Of a stretch of 43,941 nucleotides of DNA, positions 14,849-22,529 are shown one piece after another. The notes beneath the pieces are model-generated. The model was not told the origin of the DNA. It saw nothing but the letters and a program-made list of their open reading frames with translations, and made no database searches. Where the stretch lies: assembly GCA_040289295.1 (NCBI GenBank), contig PSLA01000019.1:1-43941 (forward strand). Reading direction: 5' to 3'. Position 1 is the first letter of the stretch; every line of letters starts with the position of its first letter. A program made the translations under genes and the position numbers. The stretch is from J051 sp040289295. Its GTDB lineage: Bacteria; Armatimonadota; Fimbriimonadia; Fimbriimonadales; ATM1.

Positions 14849-15493
14849 GTGAGGGTCGTGCTGCTCGGGTGCCCAGGGGTTGGCAAAGGCACGCAAGCGA
14901 AGCTTGTTGCTCTCCGACGAGGAGTTGCTCAGATTTCAACGGGTGACATCCTCCGGCAAGAGGTGGAACAGCGCACCGATCTCGGACGCCTCGCCCAGCA
15001 ATACATGGACCAAGGAAATCTGGTGCCCGACGATGTCATCATCACCATGATGCAAAAGTACCTACTAGTAGCCGACGAGGCGGGAGGATATCTGCTTGAC
15101 GGATTCCCTCGGACCGTCGAGCAGGCGCGCGCCCTGGATCAATACCTTGTTTCGACCGGTAAGTCGCTGGATCACGTCATCGCATTATCCGCTCCCGAGA
15201 ACGTCGTCGTTGAGCGCTTGAGTGGACGATTGACCTGTAACAATTGCGGTGCAACCTACCACGAAAACAACCGCCCACCGAGGACGTTCGGCACGTGCGA
15301 CGTGTGCGGCGGACGCCTGCAGGTGCGTTCGGACGACGATCCAGATGCTGTTCGAACCCGACTCCGCGTTTATGCTGAGCGTAGTGCCCCTTTGATGGAG
15401 TACTACCGGTCGCAAGGTTTGCTGCGCGAGGTAGACGCATCGGGAGAAGTGGAGGAGGTGTACGGGCTCATCGAAAAGGTGCTTGATTCGTGA
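14849..15493 (+). CDS. adk: Adenylate kinase, zinc-lid type
   Basis: The 214-aa enzyme interconverts ATP + AMP and 2 ADP. The P-loop is GCPGVGKGT (7-15), and the AMP-binding region includes STGDILR and LDGFPRTVEQA. The LID domain carries four cysteines at 130, 133, 150 and 153 (CNNC, CDVC), the zinc-binding form. The GTG at 14849 sits 10 nt after the secY stop. The 3' end overlaps map by a GTGA junction. Confidence 0.97.
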   Translation: MRVVLLGCPGVGKGTQAKLVALRRGVAQISTGDILRQEVEQRTDLGRLAQQYMDQGNLVPDDVIITMMQKYLLVADEAGGYLLDGFPRTVEQARALDQYLVSTGKSLDHVIALSAPENVVVERLSGRLTCNNCGATYHENNRPPRTFGTCDVCGGRLQVRSDDDPDAVRTRLRVYAERSAPLMEYYRSQGLLREVDASGEVEEVYGLIEKVLDS

Positions 15494-16251
15494 TCCTGAC
15501 GAAAAGTGCAAGCGAAATTGAGCGAATGCGCGCATCTGGAAGAATTGTTGCTGAGGCGCTTCGGGCGATGGCGGACGCGATCACACCAGGTAAGACGAGT
15601 ACGGCAGAGCTGGACGCAATCGGGGAGCGTGTGATTCTTGAACGCGGCGGAATTCCATCGTTCAAGGACTACCGGGGCTATCCGTGCGCCGTGTGCATAT
15701 CAGTGAACGATGAAGTGGTTCACGGTATTCCGCGGCCGGATCGTGTGCTTTCTGCGGGTGACATAGTGTCGCTTGACGTCGGCGTATTCAAGGACGGTTT
15801 CCACGCCGACGCGGCATGGACCTATCCGGTTGGAAAGGTTTCGGGAGATGCGAGGCGCCTTCTCAACGTCGCGCGCGAGAGCCTCTACCAGGGCATTGCG
15901 CAGGCGAAAGCAGGGAATCGGGTCGGACACATCTCGCACGCCGTTCAGCAGTACGTCGAATCGAACGGCTACAGCGTGGTCCGAGATTTAACCGGACATG
16001 GAATCGGGCAAAAGCTGCATGAGGATCCTTCGATTCCAAACTTCGGCAAGCGGTCGTCAGGCCCGGGCCTAGTTCCGGGGATGACTTTTTGCATTGAACC
16101 GATGATAAATGCTGGCACGTGGAAGGTGCGGACGTTGGAGGATGGGTGGACGGTAGTAACTGCAGACGGCTCGCTGTCCGCCCACTTTGAGCATACTATC
16201 GCGGTGACAGAGGACGGGCCTGTTATCTTAACTGTGCTGGATGTGCCATAA
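15490..16251 (+). CDS. map: Methionine aminopeptidase type I
   Basis: The 253-aa enzyme removes N-terminal methionine. Metal ligands can be assigned as Asp96, Asp107, His170, Glu203 and Glu234, with His79 in the substrate site (VVHGIPRPD). Start is GTG 15490, overlapping the adk stop. There is no N-terminal zinc-finger extension. The infA -10-like element overlaps the map stop codon. Confidence 0.97.
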   Translation: MILTKSASEIERMRASGRIVAEALRAMADAITPGKTSTAELDAIGERVILERGGIPSFKDYRGYPCAVCISVNDEVVHGIPRPDRVLSAGDIVSLDVGVFKDGFHADAAWTYPVGKVSGDARRLLNVARESLYQGIAQAKAGNRVGHISHAVQQYVESNGYSVVRDLTGHGIGQKLHEDPSIPNFGKRSSGPGLVPGMTFCIEPMINAGTWKVRTLEDGWTVVTADGSLSAHFEHTIAVTEDGPVILTVLDVP

Positions 16252-16252
16252 T
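16247..16252 (+). promoter_or_regulatory. Promoter -10-like element for infA
   Basis: CATAAT overlaps the map stop codon (TAA 16249-16251) and ends 12 nt before the infA ATG. Transcripts from it would have a leader of only a few nucleotides. The upstream -35 match is weak. Confidence 0.4.
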
Positions 16253-16264
16253 CCTAATTGAATC

Positions 16265-16513
16265 ATGCCAAGGCAAAGAAAAGTAAAGACGACTGACAAA
16301 GAGCGCGGCCTGGTTGTCGAGGGCACCGTGTTGGAAAAACTGCCGAGCACCAACTTCCGAGTGAGGTTGGACACTAGGCATGAGATCCTGGCGCACATCA
16401 GCGGGAAGATGCGGCTGCACAACATCCGCATTCTTCCGGGTGACAGGGTGAAGGTGGAGATGTCCCCTTACGACATGACCCGCGGCCGGATTGTGTACCG
16501 TGATAGAGGATAG
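16265..16513 (+). CDS. infA: Translation initiation factor IF-1
   Basis: The 82-aa S1/OB-fold protein contains EGTVLEKLPSTNFRVRLD, HISGKMRLHNIRILPGDRVKVEMSPYD (in part: RILPGDRVKVEMSPYD) and RGRIVYR, the IF-1 signatures. IF-1 occupies the A site during initiation. The N-terminus has about ten extra basic residues (MPRQRKVKTTDKERG). No good Shine-Dalgarno precedes the ATG, consistent with a very short leader from the CATAAT element. Confidence 0.96.
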   Translation: MPRQRKVKTTDKERGLVVEGTVLEKLPSTNFRVRLDTRHEILAHISGKMRLHNIRILPGDRVKVEMSPYDMTRGRIVYRDRG

Positions 16514-16519
16514 CAGCCC

Positions 16520-16549
16520 TTGACCGGTCGAGACGGGGGAGGGTAAACT
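16520..16549 (+). promoter_or_regulatory. Sigma70-type promoter for rpmJ and the alpha operon
   Basis: TTGACC (16520-16525), an 18-bp spacer, then TAAACT (16544-16549), starting 6 nt after the infA stop. The same -35 and spacing occur before guaA. Transcription would start near 16556, about 40 nt before rpmJ, giving the rpmJ-rpsM-rpsK-rpsD-rpoA-rplQ segment its own promoter. Confidence 0.6.
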
Positions 16550-16597
16550 GGCCCGTTGCGTTTGGGCTGCATGGGCCCGACGGAGAACAGCCAAGAA

Positions 16598-16711
16598 ATG
16601 AAGGTTCGAACGAGTGTGAAGAAGATGTGCGACCGCTGTAAGATTGTACGGCGGAACGGTGTCGTGCGCGTGCTGTGTTCCAATCCGAAGCACAAGCAGC
16701 GGCAGGGATAG
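16598..16711 (+). CDS. rpmJ: 50S ribosomal protein L36
   Basis: A 37-aa zinc-ribbon ribosomal protein beginning MKVRTSVKKMCDRCKIV. The zinc ligands are Cys11, Cys14, Cys27 and His32, the C+ form. It lies between infA and rpsM, its canonical place. The 84-nt infA-rpmJ spacer holds a promoter. Confidence 0.96.
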   Translation: MKVRTSVKKMCDRCKIVRRNGVVRVLCSNPKHKQRQG

Positions 16712-16726
16712 GAGGAACGAGAACCA

Positions 16727-17104
16727 ATGGCGCGTATCGCAGGTGTGGACCTCCCCAGAAACAAGAGCGTGGCATACGCTCTTCCTAACATCTACGGCAT
16801 CGGGCATACCACCGCACGTCAGATTTGCGAGAAGGCCGGCGTCGACGCAACTCGGCGCATGGGGGACCTGAGCGACCAGGAGGTCGCCAAACTAAGAGAG
16901 ATTATCGAGAGCGAGTACCGCGTCGAGGGCGACCTGCGGCGCGAGGTCCAACAGAACATCCGTCGCCTCATCGAGATCGGTTGCTATCGAGGACTGCGGC
17001 ATCGCCGCGGCCTGCCGACACGCGGACAAAGAACGCGAAGCAACGCGCGGACGCGCAAGGGGCCAAAGAAGACCGTCGCCGGGAAGAAGAAGGCAACCAA
17101 GTAG
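16727..17104 (+). CDS. rpsM: 30S ribosomal protein S13
   Basis: The 125-aa product matches S13: MARIAGVDLPRNKSV, the helix-hairpin-helix IYGIGHTTARQIC, and the basic C-terminal GLRHRRGLPTRGQRTRSNARTRKGPKK (in part: RGLPTRGQRTRSNARTRKG). S13 makes head contacts with 50S and tRNA. AGGAGG precedes the ATG at good spacing. Confidence 0.97.
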   Translation: MARIAGVDLPRNKSVAYALPNIYGIGHTTARQICEKAGVDATRRMGDLSDQEVAKLREIIESEYRVEGDLRREVQQNIRRLIEIGCYRGLRHRRGLPTRGQRTRSNARTRKGPKKTVAGKKKATK

Positions 17105-17122
17105 TGCGAGGAATAACGTAGC

Positions 17123-17533
17123 ATGGCAAGAAAACCAACGAAAGGCGCGAGCAAGACTGCTAAAACGAAGGCGAAGGCCACAAAGAACGTCCTTGAGGCC
17201 ATCGCCCACATCAAAGCGACGTTCAACAACACAATCGTTACATTTACCGACCCTCGGGGGAACGTAATCGCCTGGTCAAGCGCGGGCAGGGTGAACTTCA
17301 AGGGGAGCCGAAAAGGAACGCCGTTCGCCGCTCAGGTCGCCGCCGAGGATGCGGCGCGGCGCGCCGCCGAACACGGCGTGAAGCGAGTGCACATATGGGT
17401 GCGAGGTCCCGGAGGAGGCCGCGAGACCGCAATCCGAGCCATCCAAGCGAGCGGGGTGACCGTCAACAGTATCCGCGATGTTACACCGTTGCCGCACAAC
17501 GGCTGGCGCCCGCCGAAGAAGAGGAGAGTGTAG
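17123..17533 (+). CDS. rpsK: 30S ribosomal protein S11
   Basis: The 136-aa product has HIKATFNNTIVTFTDPRGNV, WSSAGRVNFKGSRKGTPFAAQ and GPGGGRETAIRAIQASGV, all S11 signatures, plus a Lys-rich N-terminal 25 residues and the terminal RPPKKRRV. S11 lies on the platform near the mRNA exit. Confidence 0.97.
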   Translation: MARKPTKGASKTAKTKAKATKNVLEAIAHIKATFNNTIVTFTDPRGNVIAWSSAGRVNFKGSRKGTPFAAQVAAEDAARRAAEHGVKRVHIWVRGPGGGRETAIRAIQASGVTVNSIRDVTPLPHNGWRPPKKRRV

Positions 17534-17542
17534 TCAACAGCC

Positions 17543-18181
17543 ATGTCAGTCATCTGGACATCCAAGTGCCGCTATTGCCGCCGTGCCGGGCAGAAGTTAA
17601 TGCTCAAGGGCGTGCGTTGCCACACGCGTAAGTGCGCAATGGAGCGCGAATCTCGCAAGAAGCCGCCTGGCCAGCACGGCGAAGAGGCTTCGCGCCGTCG
17701 GCCAACCGAGTACGGCCAACAACTCCTCGAGAAACAGAAGCTGAAGCGGCAATATCTGCTGCGGGAGAAACAGTTCTCGTCATATATGGAGGAGGCGTCT
17801 CGCCGTCGCGGCGTAACAGGCGAGAACCTGATTCAACTGCTCGAGACGCGGTTGGACAACGTCGTATTCCGCCTGGGCTGGGCGTCCTCTCGTGGACAGG
17901 CGAGGCAGATGGTGTCCCACGGTTTCTTCAACGTGAACGGGAGGCGGACGAACGTTGCATCCTTCCAAACCCGATCAGGCGACGTTATTGGGCTGCACCC
18001 CTCCAAGCGAGATACAAGAATCATCCAGGAGGCAACCAAAGCGGTTGCCACGGCTAACATTCCCAGTTGGCTCTTGCTCGACCCTGAGAGCTTCGACGCC
18101 AAGGTGCTGCGCCTACCCGAGCGAGATGAGGTGCAGAATGACATCAACGAGCAGTTGATCGTCGAGTTCTACACAAGGTAA
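17543..18181 (+). CDS. rpsD: 30S ribosomal protein S4, zinc-binding form
   Basis: The 212-aa product carries an N-terminal zinc site (Cys9, Cys12, Cys26, Cys31), the PPGQHG motif and the S4 RNA-binding domain (LETRLDNVVFRLGWASSRGQARQMVSHG, in part: RLDNVVFRLGWASSRGQARQ). S4 nucleates 16S 5' domain assembly and represses the alpha operon in E. coli. The N-terminus MSVIWTSKC is slightly divergent from the usual MARYTG. Confidence 0.97.
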   Translation: MSVIWTSKCRYCRRAGQKLMLKGVRCHTRKCAMERESRKKPPGQHGEEASRRRPTEYGQQLLEKQKLKRQYLLREKQFSSYMEEASRRRGVTGENLIQLLETRLDNVVFRLGWASSRGQARQMVSHGFFNVNGRRTNVASFQTRSGDVIGLHPSKRDTRIIQEATKAVATANIPSWLLLDPESFDAKVLRLPERDEVQNDINEQLIVEFYTR

Positions 18182-18184
18182 GCC

Positions 18185-19162
18185 ATGACAGATATCCAAA
18201 CGATCGAACTGACGCAGGATTACGGCAAGTTTGTCGTCACGCCGCTCGAGCGCGGCTATGGACAGACGCTCGGCAACGCCATGCGGCGTATGCTGCTGAG
18301 CTCTATTCCAGGAGCAGCCATCGTTGCCGTACGAGTGGAGAAAGTGCTCCACGAGTTCGCGCCAATACCGGGGGCAAAGGAGGACATGACTGAGTTCATG
18401 CTAAACCTCCGGGAAGTAGCGATTCGCGTAAACAGCGACCGGCCGCCGGAGGCGGACTTCCAGATGCTGCTCGACGTGAAGGGGCCTGGTCGCGTTACCG
18501 CCGCCGACATCCAAACGCCTGAGAGCGTAGAGATCGTCAACCCGGGTGCGTACCTTTGCTCGCTTAGCGAAGCAGGATCGAGCCTGTATGCCGAGTTGTT
18601 CGTCGGTTGGGGCACTGGATACACGCCCCCCGAACGGCAGGAGAACTATCGGGGCCGCATCGGCATCATGCAGATGGGCAGTCAGTTCACGCCGGTTCGT
18701 AAGGTCAACTACGTAGTTGAGGCGACTCGCGTAGGCCAGAGGACCGACTACGACCGCTTAACGCTCGAGGTGTGGACCAACGGCTCGGTAGGTCCCGACG
18801 TCGCGGTGAAGCAAGCCGCTTCGTTCCTCGACAACTTTGTGCGGCTATTCTTCGAGCTGGGCAAAGGCTCGATGGAGGTAACCATTGGCGCTCGCGAGGA
18901 GGTTAGGGACGATGATCTTGCAGTCCCTGACATTCGAGTGGAGGAGATGGACTTCAGCCAACGGACGCTGAATTGCCTCAAGCGCGCTGAGATTGAAACG
19001 TTGCGGGATCTCGTGCGAAAAACAGAAGAAGACCTCGAGTGCATTCCTGGCTTGGGGAAAAAGGCAATGGAAGAGGTGCTGCACAAACTGGACGAACGGG
19101 GGCTGTCTCTGAAATCGGGCGCGGCGGTGGTTCGCTCGCCTCTCGAAGGGGAGACGTTCTAA
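18185..19162 (+). CDS. rpoA: RNA polymerase subunit alpha
   Basis: The 325-aa product has the N-terminal assembly domain (YGKFVVTPLERGYGQTLGNAMRRMLLSSIPG, in part: GYGQTLGNAMRRMLLSS) and the C-terminal promoter-recognition domain (~250-310), with TLNCLKRAEIETLRDLV and the helix-hairpin-helix CIPGLGKKAMEEV. It starts 3 nt after rpsD. It is of normal length, with no fusion. Confidence 0.98.
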   Translation: MTDIQTIELTQDYGKFVVTPLERGYGQTLGNAMRRMLLSSIPGAAIVAVRVEKVLHEFAPIPGAKEDMTEFMLNLREVAIRVNSDRPPEADFQMLLDVKGPGRVTAADIQTPESVEIVNPGAYLCSLSEAGSSLYAELFVGWGTGYTPPERQENYRGRIGIMQMGSQFTPVRKVNYVVEATRVGQRTDYDRLTLEVWTNGSVGPDVAVKQAASFLDNFVRLFFELGKGSMEVTIGAREEVRDDDLAVPDIRVEEMDFSQRTLNCLKRAEIETLRDLVRKTEEDLECIPGLGKKAMEEVLHKLDERGLSLKSGAAVVRSPLEGETF

Positions 19163-19174
19163 CGGAGTAGCACG

Positions 19175-19612
19175 ATGCGACACAAGGTAGATCGAAGGAA
19201 GTTGGGATTACCGTCGGATCAGCGGCGGGCGCTGCTAACGAACCTCGCCCGTCAACTCATCCGCCACGGCTATGTTCGAACGACGGTGACGCGCGCGAAG
19301 GAGTTGCGTCGCATCGTCGAACCCCTGATTACGCTGGGTAAGCAGGACACGCTTGCAGCGAGGCGGCGCGCGCGGCGAATTCTCGTTGGGCACAGCAAAA
19401 GCATCCCGTCGAGCGACCCACGTCGGCTAGGGCTTTCGCACGCCGAGCAATGCGAGGCCGGCCTCGTCAACGGCGAGGATCTCGTGAAGCACCTGTTTGA
19501 CAAGTTGGCGCCCCGGTTCGCAAATCGAAATGGCGGATACACTCGAATCGTCCGCACCGGAAGACGAAGAGGCGACGGGGCGCCGACCGCCGTTATCGAG
19601 TTTGTTGATTGA
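19175..19612 (+). CDS. rplQ: 50S ribosomal protein L17
   Basis: The 145-aa product starts MRHKVDRRKLGLPSDQRRALLTNLA and has TTVTRAKELRRIVEPLITLGK and the terminal NGGYTRIVRTGRRRGDGAPTAVIEFV (in part: GGYTRIVRTGRRRGD). L17 surrounds the tunnel exit. Its last codons overlap the truA start (TTGA). Confidence 0.97.
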   Translation: MRHKVDRRKLGLPSDQRRALLTNLARQLIRHGYVRTTVTRAKELRRIVEPLITLGKQDTLAARRRARRILVGHSKSIPSSDPRRLGLSHAEQCEAGLVNGEDLVKHLFDKLAPRFANRNGGYTRIVRTGRRRGDGAPTAVIEFVD

Positions 19613-20409
19613 ACGATGTGAGAATTAGGATTGGCCTGAAAATACAGTATGACGGCACGGATTTCTGCGGCTGGGCAGAACAGGCAGGCCAAAGGACCGT
19701 GCAAGGGACCTTGAAAACCTGTATTGAAAGCGTTTGCAGCCACGCCGTAGAGTTGCGTGGGGCAAGCCGGACCGACTCCGGCGCGCATGCCCTCGGTCAG
19801 TTCGCCGACTTTGAGAGCGACAACCCTATGCCCGCCGCTCGGTGGGCGAAGGCGCTCAACGACCGCCTGCCGCTGGACATGCGCGTGTTGAGGTCGAAGG
19901 CTGTGCTTAGCGAGTTCCACAGCCGTTTCTTCGCTCGCAGCAGGACATACCGATATCGAATCTCGGAAGAGGAAAGGGTGTCGCCTATCCAAGCGCGCTT
20001 CGTGTACGCCTCGGGGCGGAAGATGGACGAAGGCGCGATGGCCCAAGCTGCAGAGCTGGTTGTGGGCAGGCACGACTTTCTTCCGTTCGGCGAGGAGTTG
20101 CCGCAGGGATGCAACACCGTGCGCGAGCTCTTCGCCTGCGCGGTTCGAAGGTACGGTCGTGAGGTTCGCATTACGATTCAAGCAAACGCTTTCATTCGGG
20201 GGATGGTTCGGCGGATTGCAGGCGGCCTGTTTGAAGTGGGCGTTGGGAGGAGGAGCCGAGACGAGTTCGCCTCGCTGCTGGATACGAAGCGGCGAAAACG
20301 CGTACCCTGGCCCGTGGTTCTTCCCGCCCGCGGCTTGACGCTGCTGAAGGTGGACTACGGCAGGTCGTATCGAGATTTGAGAAAGGAACAGACGTTCGAG
20401 GAAGACTGA
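19609..20409 (+). CDS. truA: tRNA pseudouridine synthase A
   Basis: The 266-aa enzyme modifies tRNA positions 38-40. The catalytic Asp lies in GASRTDSGAHALGQ. Other family motifs are QYDGTDFCGWAEQ, FHSRFFARSRTYRYRI and RGMVRRIAGGLFEVG. The TTG at 19609 overlaps the rplQ stop; an in-frame GTG at 19618 (MRIRIGLKIQYDG) is an equally plausible start. Neither has a clear ribosome binding site. The truA-rplM-rpsI order is widespread. Confidence 0.94.
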   Translation: MNDVRIRIGLKIQYDGTDFCGWAEQAGQRTVQGTLKTCIESVCSHAVELRGASRTDSGAHALGQFADFESDNPMPAARWAKALNDRLPLDMRVLRSKAVLSEFHSRFFARSRTYRYRISEEERVSPIQARFVYASGRKMDEGAMAQAAELVVGRHDFLPFGEELPQGCNTVRELFACAVRRYGREVRITIQANAFIRGMVRRIAGGLFEVGVGRRSRDEFASLLDTKRRKRVPWPVVLPARGLTLLKVDYGRSYRDLRKEQTFEED

Positions 20410-20410
20410 G

Positions 20411-20824
20411 ATGACGGAATTGAAAGCAAACAAATGGTATGTGGTTGACGCGGCAAACAAGCCAATCGGTCGCGTTGCCGCCGTTGTGGCACAGGTGTTG
20501 CGTGGGAAGCACAAGCCCACATTCTCATACGGCGAAGACTGCGGCGACCACGTCGTGGTCATCAACGCTGAGCGCGCCGTGCTAAAAGGTGACTCCAAGC
20601 CCGACGAACTCGTCTACCGGCACTCTGGATACCCCGGAGGTATTAAGAGTGTCTCACGCGGCAAACTGCTCAAGGAGAGGCCCGAGTTGCTTATCGAACG
20701 CGCGGTATGGGGCATGTTGCCCAAGCATCGCCTCGGACGCAAGATTTACGGCAAACTGAAGGTGTACCGCGGCCCGGATCATCCGCACGGCAATCACAAT
20801 CCCGAGCCGCTGGAGGTGAACTAG
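20411..20824 (+). CDS. rplM: 50S ribosomal protein L13
   Basis: The 137-aa product reads KWYVVDAANKPIGRVAAVVAQVLRGKHKP (in part: WYVVDAANKPIGRVA), YGEDCGDHVVVINAE, and VWGMLPKHRLGRKIYGKLKVYRGPDHPH (in part: GMLPKHRLGRKIYGKLKVY). These are L13 hallmarks. L13 is an early 50S assembly protein. It is separated from rpsI by 1 nt. Confidence 0.97.
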   Translation: MTELKANKWYVVDAANKPIGRVAAVVAQVLRGKHKPTFSYGEDCGDHVVVINAERAVLKGDSKPDELVYRHSGYPGGIKSVSRGKLLKERPELLIERAVWGMLPKHRLGRKIYGKLKVYRGPDHPHGNHNPEPLEVN

Positions 20825-20825
20825 C

Positions 20826-21218
20826 ATGGCAGACGTTCGATACTACGCAACCGGAAGACGAAAGAATGCCATCGCCCGCGTGTGGCTGCAGCCGGGCAGC
20901 GGCAACATAACCATCAACGAGCGTCCGATAGAGGAGTACCTTGGTCGTCGCGTACTCGAGATGATCGTGCTGAGCCCATTGCGGCACGTTGGGCTCGAGG
21001 GCAAGGTCGACGTTGTCGCCGATGCGTACGGAGGAGGAGTCTCCGGACAAGCAGGTGCCATCCGCCACGGCATTGCCAAGGCGATCATCGAGATGGACCC
21101 GGCCCTGCGACCGCCTCTGCGACGGGACGGGTTCCTTACGCGCGATCCGCGTGTGAAGGAGCGAAAGAAGTACGGACGGAAGCGGGCGCGCCGAGGCTTC
21201 CAGTACGTGAAGCGTTAA
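20826..21218 (+). CDS. rpsI: 30S ribosomal protein S9
   Basis: The 130-aa product has YYATGRRKNAIARVWLQPGSG, GGGVSGQAGAIRHGIAKAI, RRDGFLTRDPRVKERKKYGRKRARRGFQYVKR (in part: FLTRDPRVKERKKYG). The C-terminal Lys-Arg tail contacts P-site tRNA. It is the last gene of the cluster and is followed by a hairpin terminator. Confidence 0.97.
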   Translation: MADVRYYATGRRKNAIARVWLQPGSGNITINERPIEEYLGRRVLEMIVLSPLRHVGLEGKVDVVADAYGGGVSGQAGAIRHGIAKAIIEMDPALRPPLRRDGFLTRDPRVKERKKYGRKRARRGFQYVKR

Positions 21219-21226
21219 CCTGCGCG

Positions 21227-21232
21227 TACAAT
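21227..21232 (+). promoter_or_regulatory. Promoter -10-like element before the MFS gene
   Basis: TACAAT, 8 nt after the rpsI stop codon and 7 nt before an in-frame GTG (21240) of the transporter frame. That spacing matches the presumed leaderless promoters elsewhere in this window. No -35 box is visible. Confidence 0.3.
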
Positions 21233-21247
21233 AGAGAACGTGAATGG

Positions 21248-21285
21248 AGGCGCGCCGGGTCATTGCCGGACGCGCCTTGATTCTT
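21248..21285 (+). terminator. Rho-independent terminator after rpsI
   Basis: A GC-rich hairpin: 21248-21258 pairs with 21266-21277 (one bulged A at 21270) around a 7-nt loop, followed by TTGATTCTT. It lies 29 nt downstream of rpsI and closes the ribosomal cluster. It overlaps the 5' region of the MFS transporter frame. Confidence 0.75.
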
Positions 21286-21293
21286 CAAACACC

Positions 21294-22529
21294 ATGCAAC
21301 CGAGCAACTTATCCCCCGTTTGGAAGCAATGGGCGGTGCTTAGGCTGCTCCCGGTGGTGCTTTTGGCCGAACTCGGAACGGTCGCGCTTAACTTCTTCGC
21401 CGTCCCTGCCTACCTTCGCGAAGCTCTTGGCTTGCCGGAGCGCGTGGTTGGCATCGTTATCGCCGCTTACCTGGTGAGCGAGGCGCTGTTCAAAGGCGTC
21501 GTGGGTCACTACGCCGACAGGCTTGGTCGGAAGCGGTTCCTTGTTATGGGGCCGCTCATCTGGTTCGTCACGCCCCTACTAACTCTTATGATTCCTTCCA
21601 GCTGGGGCAACGGCGTCGTCGTCGCAGTTGTGTTCTTACGGGTGCTGGATGGACTCGCAGCCGCAATGGTCTGGACTGCGGCGTACGCGATGATGGGAGA
21701 CGCGACGACCGACAATCAGCGCAGCCAAGGCATGAGCCTGCTGAACCTATGCTTCATGGCGGGGCTGGCTCTCGGATTCCTTGCTGGGGGTGAGGCGAAC
21801 GCGGCGTTCAATTCCTATTCTGCTGCGTTTGTTGCGGCGTCTGTCCTGTTTGGCTTAACAGTGGTGCTCGTGCTGTCAACACTGCCCGACGATCGCGCAC
21901 ATGGCGACGGCCACGAAGAGGAGCATCGTTTTCGGGACATCCTTCTGTGCTTCCGCCACGTGCCGCTTACGTTGACGGTGGGGTTCATCACGTTCCTTGG
22001 TGTTGGGATGCCGGCGCCCATAGTGATGTTCTTTGCTCAAGACGTATACGGCGTGCCTGTGAACGAATTCGGCAGGACACTCGTGCTGCCTGCGGGCTTC
22101 GTCATGGCCATGCTCAGTTTGCCCATGGGGACGCTGGGCGCGAGAATCGGCCATGAGCGTGCTGTTAGGTTTGGGCTGTGGCTTTGTGCCGTTGGTTTGT
22201 GGACCATCTCTTCGGGTAACTGGCTGGAGTGGGCCCGCAGCCTTGCGACGACGGCGGTGGCGGTGGGAATGATAGGGATGGGATTCTTGCTCGCGTTGCC
22301 TGCATGGTATGCATTTGTCAGCCGAATCAACCCAGCGCGGTCGGGGTTGTACATCGGAGCGGTGATGGCTGTGCAGGGCTTTGGGGCGATCTTGGGAACG
22401 TTGATCGGCTCGCGACTGTATGAGAACAGCCCATTTTACCCGGGCATTGGAGCGGCTATCGCAGTTTCCGTCGGATTCATATTGTCACAGTTTGCGGCGC
22501 GTCGTGCGTCTGGTGCTAATTCAGGATAA
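21294..22529 (+). CDS. Major facilitator superfamily transporter
   Basis: The 411-aa (from ATG 21294) inner-membrane protein has about 12 hydrophobic segments and the MFS motif A between TM2 and TM3 (GHYADRLGRKRFLV). A cytoplasmic His/Glu/Asp-rich loop (DDRAHGDGHEEEHR) separates the two halves. The substrate cannot be told. No ribosome binding site precedes ATG 21294. GTG 21240, 7 nt after TACAAT, would add 18 residues encoded across the rpsI terminator and is an alternative leaderless start. It converges on, and overlaps by 14 nt, the minus-strand gene that follows. Confidence 0.88.
   Translation: MQPSNLSPVWKQWAVLRLLPVVLLAELGTVALNFFAVPAYLREALGLPERVVGIVIAAYLVSEALFKGVVGHYADRLGRKRFLVMGPLIWFVTPLLTLMIPSSWGNGVVVAVVFLRVLDGLAAAMVWTAAYAMMGDATTDNQRSQGMSLLNLCFMAGLALGFLAGGEANAAFNSYSAAFVAASVLFGLTVVLVLSTLPDDRAHGDGHEEEHRFRDILLCFRHVPLTLTVGFITFLGVGMPAPIVMFFAQDVYGVPVNEFGRTLVLPAGFVMAMLSLPMGTLGARIGHERAVRFGLWLCAVGLWTISSGNWLEWARSLATTAVAVGMIGMGFLLALPAWYAFVSRINPARSGLYIGAVMAVQGFGAILGTLIGSRLYENSPFYPGIGAAIAVSVGFILSQFAARRASGANSG

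Noticed and set aside
19270..20598. 442-aa minus-strand open frame across rplQ, truA and rplM
   Set aside because: Antisense shadow of three well-supported genes; no ribosome binding site or recognisable motif.
21227..21232. Treating TACAAT as a certain promoter for the MFS gene
   Set aside because: It lacks a -35 box and would place a terminator hairpin at the very start of the transcript. Kept only as a low-confidence element.
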